20,935 nt of DNA from Oscillibacter sp. (GTDB lineage: Bacteria; Bacillota; Clostridia; Oscillospirales; Oscillospiraceae), in assembly GCA_009773995.1 (NCBI GenBank), contig VSMY01000039.1, forward strand, positions 1 to 20,935, read 5' to 3'. Position 1 is the first letter of the stretch. Each line of letters starts with the position of its first letter. Made by a program: the position numbers and the translations under genes. The notes beneath the pieces were generated by a model. That model searched no databases, had not been told where the DNA came from, and saw nothing but the letters and a program-made list of their open reading frames with translations. Below are positions 19,221 to 20,935 of this stretch, one piece after another.

Positions 19221-20762
19221 TTATTCGTATTCAATCGTCGCCGGGGGCTTCGAGGTGATATCGTACAGCACCCGGTTGATGTGGGGGACCTCGTTGACCA
19301 CCCGGACGCTGACCCGGTCCAGGACCTCGTAGGGAATCCGGGTCCAGTCCGCCGTCATGAAGTCGCTGGTGGTGACGCTCCGCAGGGCCAGGGCGTAGTC
19401 GTAGGTCCGGCCGTCTCCCATGACCCCCACGCTTTGGAGGTTCGTCAGCACGGCGAAGTACTGGTCCATGGTCCCCGCCAGGCCCGCCTGGGCAATCTCG
19501 TCCCGGAAGATGAAGTCTGCCCGGCGGAGCATGTCCAGCTTCTCTTTTGTCACCTCGCCGATGCAGCGGATGGCCAGACCGGGGCCTGGGAAAGGCTGGC
19601 GGCTTACCAGATACTCGGGGAGGCCCAGTTCCCGGCCTAATTGCCGGACCTCGTCCTTGAAGAGGAGCCGCAGGGGCTCGATGATCTCCTTGAAGTCCAC
19701 ATAATCCGGCAGGCCCCCCACGTTGTGGTGGCTCTTGATGACGGCGGCGTCCCCCGCCCCGGACTCGATGACGTCGGGATAGATGGTCCCCTGGGCCAGG
19801 TAGTCCACCCGGCCGAGCTTTTTGGCCTCCGCCTCGAAGACCCGGATGAACTCCTCGCCGATGATTTTGCGCTTGGCCTCCGGCTCCGTGACCCCGGCGA
19901 GCTTGGAAAGAAAACGATCCTCCGCGTTGACCCGGATGAATTGGATATCCCACTGGGAGAAGGCGGCTTCCACCTCGTCCCCCTCGTTCCATCGCATAAG
20001 GCCGTGGTCCACGAATACGCAGGTGAGCTGGGGTCCTACGGCCTCCGCCAGCAGGGCGGCGGCCACGGAGCTGTCCACCCCGCCGCTGAGGGCCAGGAGG
20101 ACCTTCCCGTCCCCGATCTTCTCCCGGAGGCGGCGGAGGGCGGCGGCTTTGTAGTCCCCCATGGTCCAGTCGCCCCTCGCGCCGCAGACCTCGTAGAGGA
20201 AGTTCCGCAGCATGGCCGCGCCCTGCTCCGTGTGGTTGACCTCCGGGTGGAACTGGACGCCGTAGAAGCCCCTGGCCTCGTCCGCAATGGCCACGTTGGG
20301 ACAGGCGGCGCTGCGGGCGCAGAGTTTAAAGCCCTGGGGGACCCGCTCCATATAGTCCCCGTGGCTCATCCAGGTGACGCTGGTCTCGGGGAGGCCCCGG
20401 AAGAGCTTGCAGTCCGTGTCAAAGACGGTTTCGGTTTTGCCGTACTCCCGGGCGTCATCGCTCTGGGCGGCGGCCACCTTTCCCCCCAGGTGGTGGGCCA
20501 GGAGCTGGCAGCCGTAGCAGATGCCAAGGATCGGCGCGCCCAGGTTAAAAATCTCCGGGTCCGCGTGGGGGGCGGCGGGGTCGTAAACGCTGCCGGGGCC
20601 CCCGGTGAAGATGACGCCGATGGGGGAGAGGGCTTTCAGTTCCTCCACGGAGGTGGTATAGGGCCTCACCTCGCAGTAGACTCCCTGCTCCCGGACCCGG
20701 CGGGCGATGAGCTGGTTGTACTGGCCGCCGAAGTCCAGGACGATGACGGTTTGGCGGGACAT
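19221..20762 (-). CDS. guaA: GMP synthase (glutamine-hydrolysing)
   Basis: GuaA converts XMP, ATP and glutamine to GMP. The 513-residue protein has the complete two-part layout. The class I glutamine amidotransferase part carries C82 in GICYGCQ, with H172 and E174 in QFHPEVNHTEQG. The ATP-pyrophosphatase part carries the P-loop-like SGGVDSS (226-232). The C-terminal dimerisation domain has RIPYEVLDRVSVRVVNEVP and ends ATIEYE. The ATG at 20762 has GGAAG seven bases upstream; an in-frame TTG at 20780 would give six more residues but overlaps the xpt stop. It follows xpt by 14 bases, so xanthine salvage to XMP and its amination to GMP are encoded in succession. Any purine riboswitch would lie upstream, outside the window. 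Confidence 0.97.
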   Translation of the reverse strand: MSRQTVIVLDFGGQYNQLIARRVREQGVYCEVRPYTTSVEELKALSPIGVIFTGGPGSVYDPAAPHADPEIFNLGAPILGICYGCQLLAHHLGGKVAAAQSDDAREYGKTETVFDTDCKLFRGLPETSVTWMSHGDYMERVPQGFKLCARSAACPNVAIADEARGFYGVQFHPEVNHTEQGAAMLRNFLYEVCGARGDWTMGDYKAAALRRLREKIGDGKVLLALSGGVDSSVAAALLAEAVGPQLTCVFVDHGLMRWNEGDEVEAAFSQWDIQFIRVNAEDRFLSKLAGVTEPEAKRKIIGEEFIRVFEAEAKKLGRVDYLAQGTIYPDVIESGAGDAAVIKSHHNVGGLPDYVDFKEIIEPLRLLFKDEVRQLGRELGLPEYLVSRQPFPGPGLAIRCIGEVTKEKLDMLRRADFIFRDEIAQAGLAGTMDQYFAVLTNLQSVGVMGDGRTYDYALALRSVTTSDFMTADWTRIPYEVLDRVSVRVVNEVPHINRVLYDITSKPPATIEYE

Positions 20763-20776
20763 GGGGACACTTCCTT

Positions 20777-20935
20777 TCAAGGCTCTTCCCGGAAGACGAT
20801 GCTGCCGGGCGCGGCGGACTCGATGACGGCCAGGGAGTGGAGGTTGACCCCCGCCTGGCGGAGGCGGTCGCCGCCGCCCTGGAAGCCCTTCTCCACGGCG
20901 CAGCCGATGCCCACCAGCGTGGCCCCGGCCTTCTC
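20777..20935 (-). CDS. xpt: Xanthine phosphoribosyltransferase, C-terminal part
   Basis: Only the last 52 residues lie in the window; the 5' part is cut by the window edge at 20935. The visible part includes GATLVGIGCAVEKGFQGGG, LRQAGVNLHSLAVIESAAPG and the ending IVFREEP. This matches the end of Firmicutes Xpt, where an EKSFQ-G-G stretch is followed by SLA-I and G-I-x-F. Xpt makes XMP from xanthine and PRPP, and GuaA directly downstream uses XMP. The assignment rests on a short segment, but the neighbouring guaA supports it. Confidence 0.82.
   Translation of the reverse strand, partial: EKAGATLVGIGCAVEKGFQGGGDRLRQAGVNLHSLAVIESAAPGSIVFREEP

Noticed and set aside
1..20935. CRISPR arrays, insertion sequences, prophage genes, tRNA or rRNA genes
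   Set aside because: I looked for regularly spaced repeats, transposase or integrase motifs, and tRNA-like cloverleaves, and saw none.

Overview
The window is about 21 kb of GC-rich bacterial chromosome. Three S-layer-homology (SLH) type features, Firmicutes-style Shine-Dalgarno sites (AAAGGAGG), TTGACA/TATAAT promoters, compact clostridial genes (ECF sigma factor with membrane anti-sigma, a 60-residue ferredoxin, a MATE exporter) and a 28-residue holin-like toxin point to a high-GC anaerobic member of the Bacillota, most like the Oscillospiraceae (Flavonifractor/Lawsonibacter/Oscillibacter type). The taxonomic placement is inferred from style and gene content, not measured.

Layout. 1-600: recR, plus strand. 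601-910: no protein gene; a promoter, a roughly 200-nt strongly folded stand-alone RNA and a long bidirectional terminator. 963-4043 (minus): secreted phosphodiester glycosidase with three SLH domains. 4212-4394 (plus): small ferredoxin, divergent from it. 4438-9933 (minus): prfB, a secreted cysteine-peptidase-like protein, a MATE exporter and tex, in that transcription order, with a terminator inside the cluster. 10028-10344: a very compact type I toxin-antitoxin-like locus with a 28-residue membrane peptide and a convergent antisense RNA from a consensus promoter. 10501-14742 (plus): a 1413-residue S-layer-type protein with eight tandem repeats and three SLH domains. 14904-15944 (plus): membrane-anchored C39-like peptidase. 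16120-18281 (plus): ECF sigma factor overlapping a membrane anti-sigma-like sensor, with a recognisable ECF-type promoter of its own. 18325-20935 (minus): xpt (partial), guaA and an aldose-1-epimerase-like gene.

How the parts fit. Two themes dominate. The first is the cell surface: two SLH-anchored giant proteins, one secreted and one membrane-tethered papain-fold-like hydrolase, and an ECF/anti-sigma pair that probably senses envelope conditions. The second is housekeeping: recombination repair (recR), translation termination (prfB), transcription/RNA handling (tex) and GMP supply from xanthine (xpt-guaA). Between these sit two RNA-based elements that gene callers usually miss: the folded RNA after recR and the toxin/antisense pair next to prfB. 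I regard these two, and the repeat architecture of the 1413-residue surface protein, as the most rewarding parts of the window.
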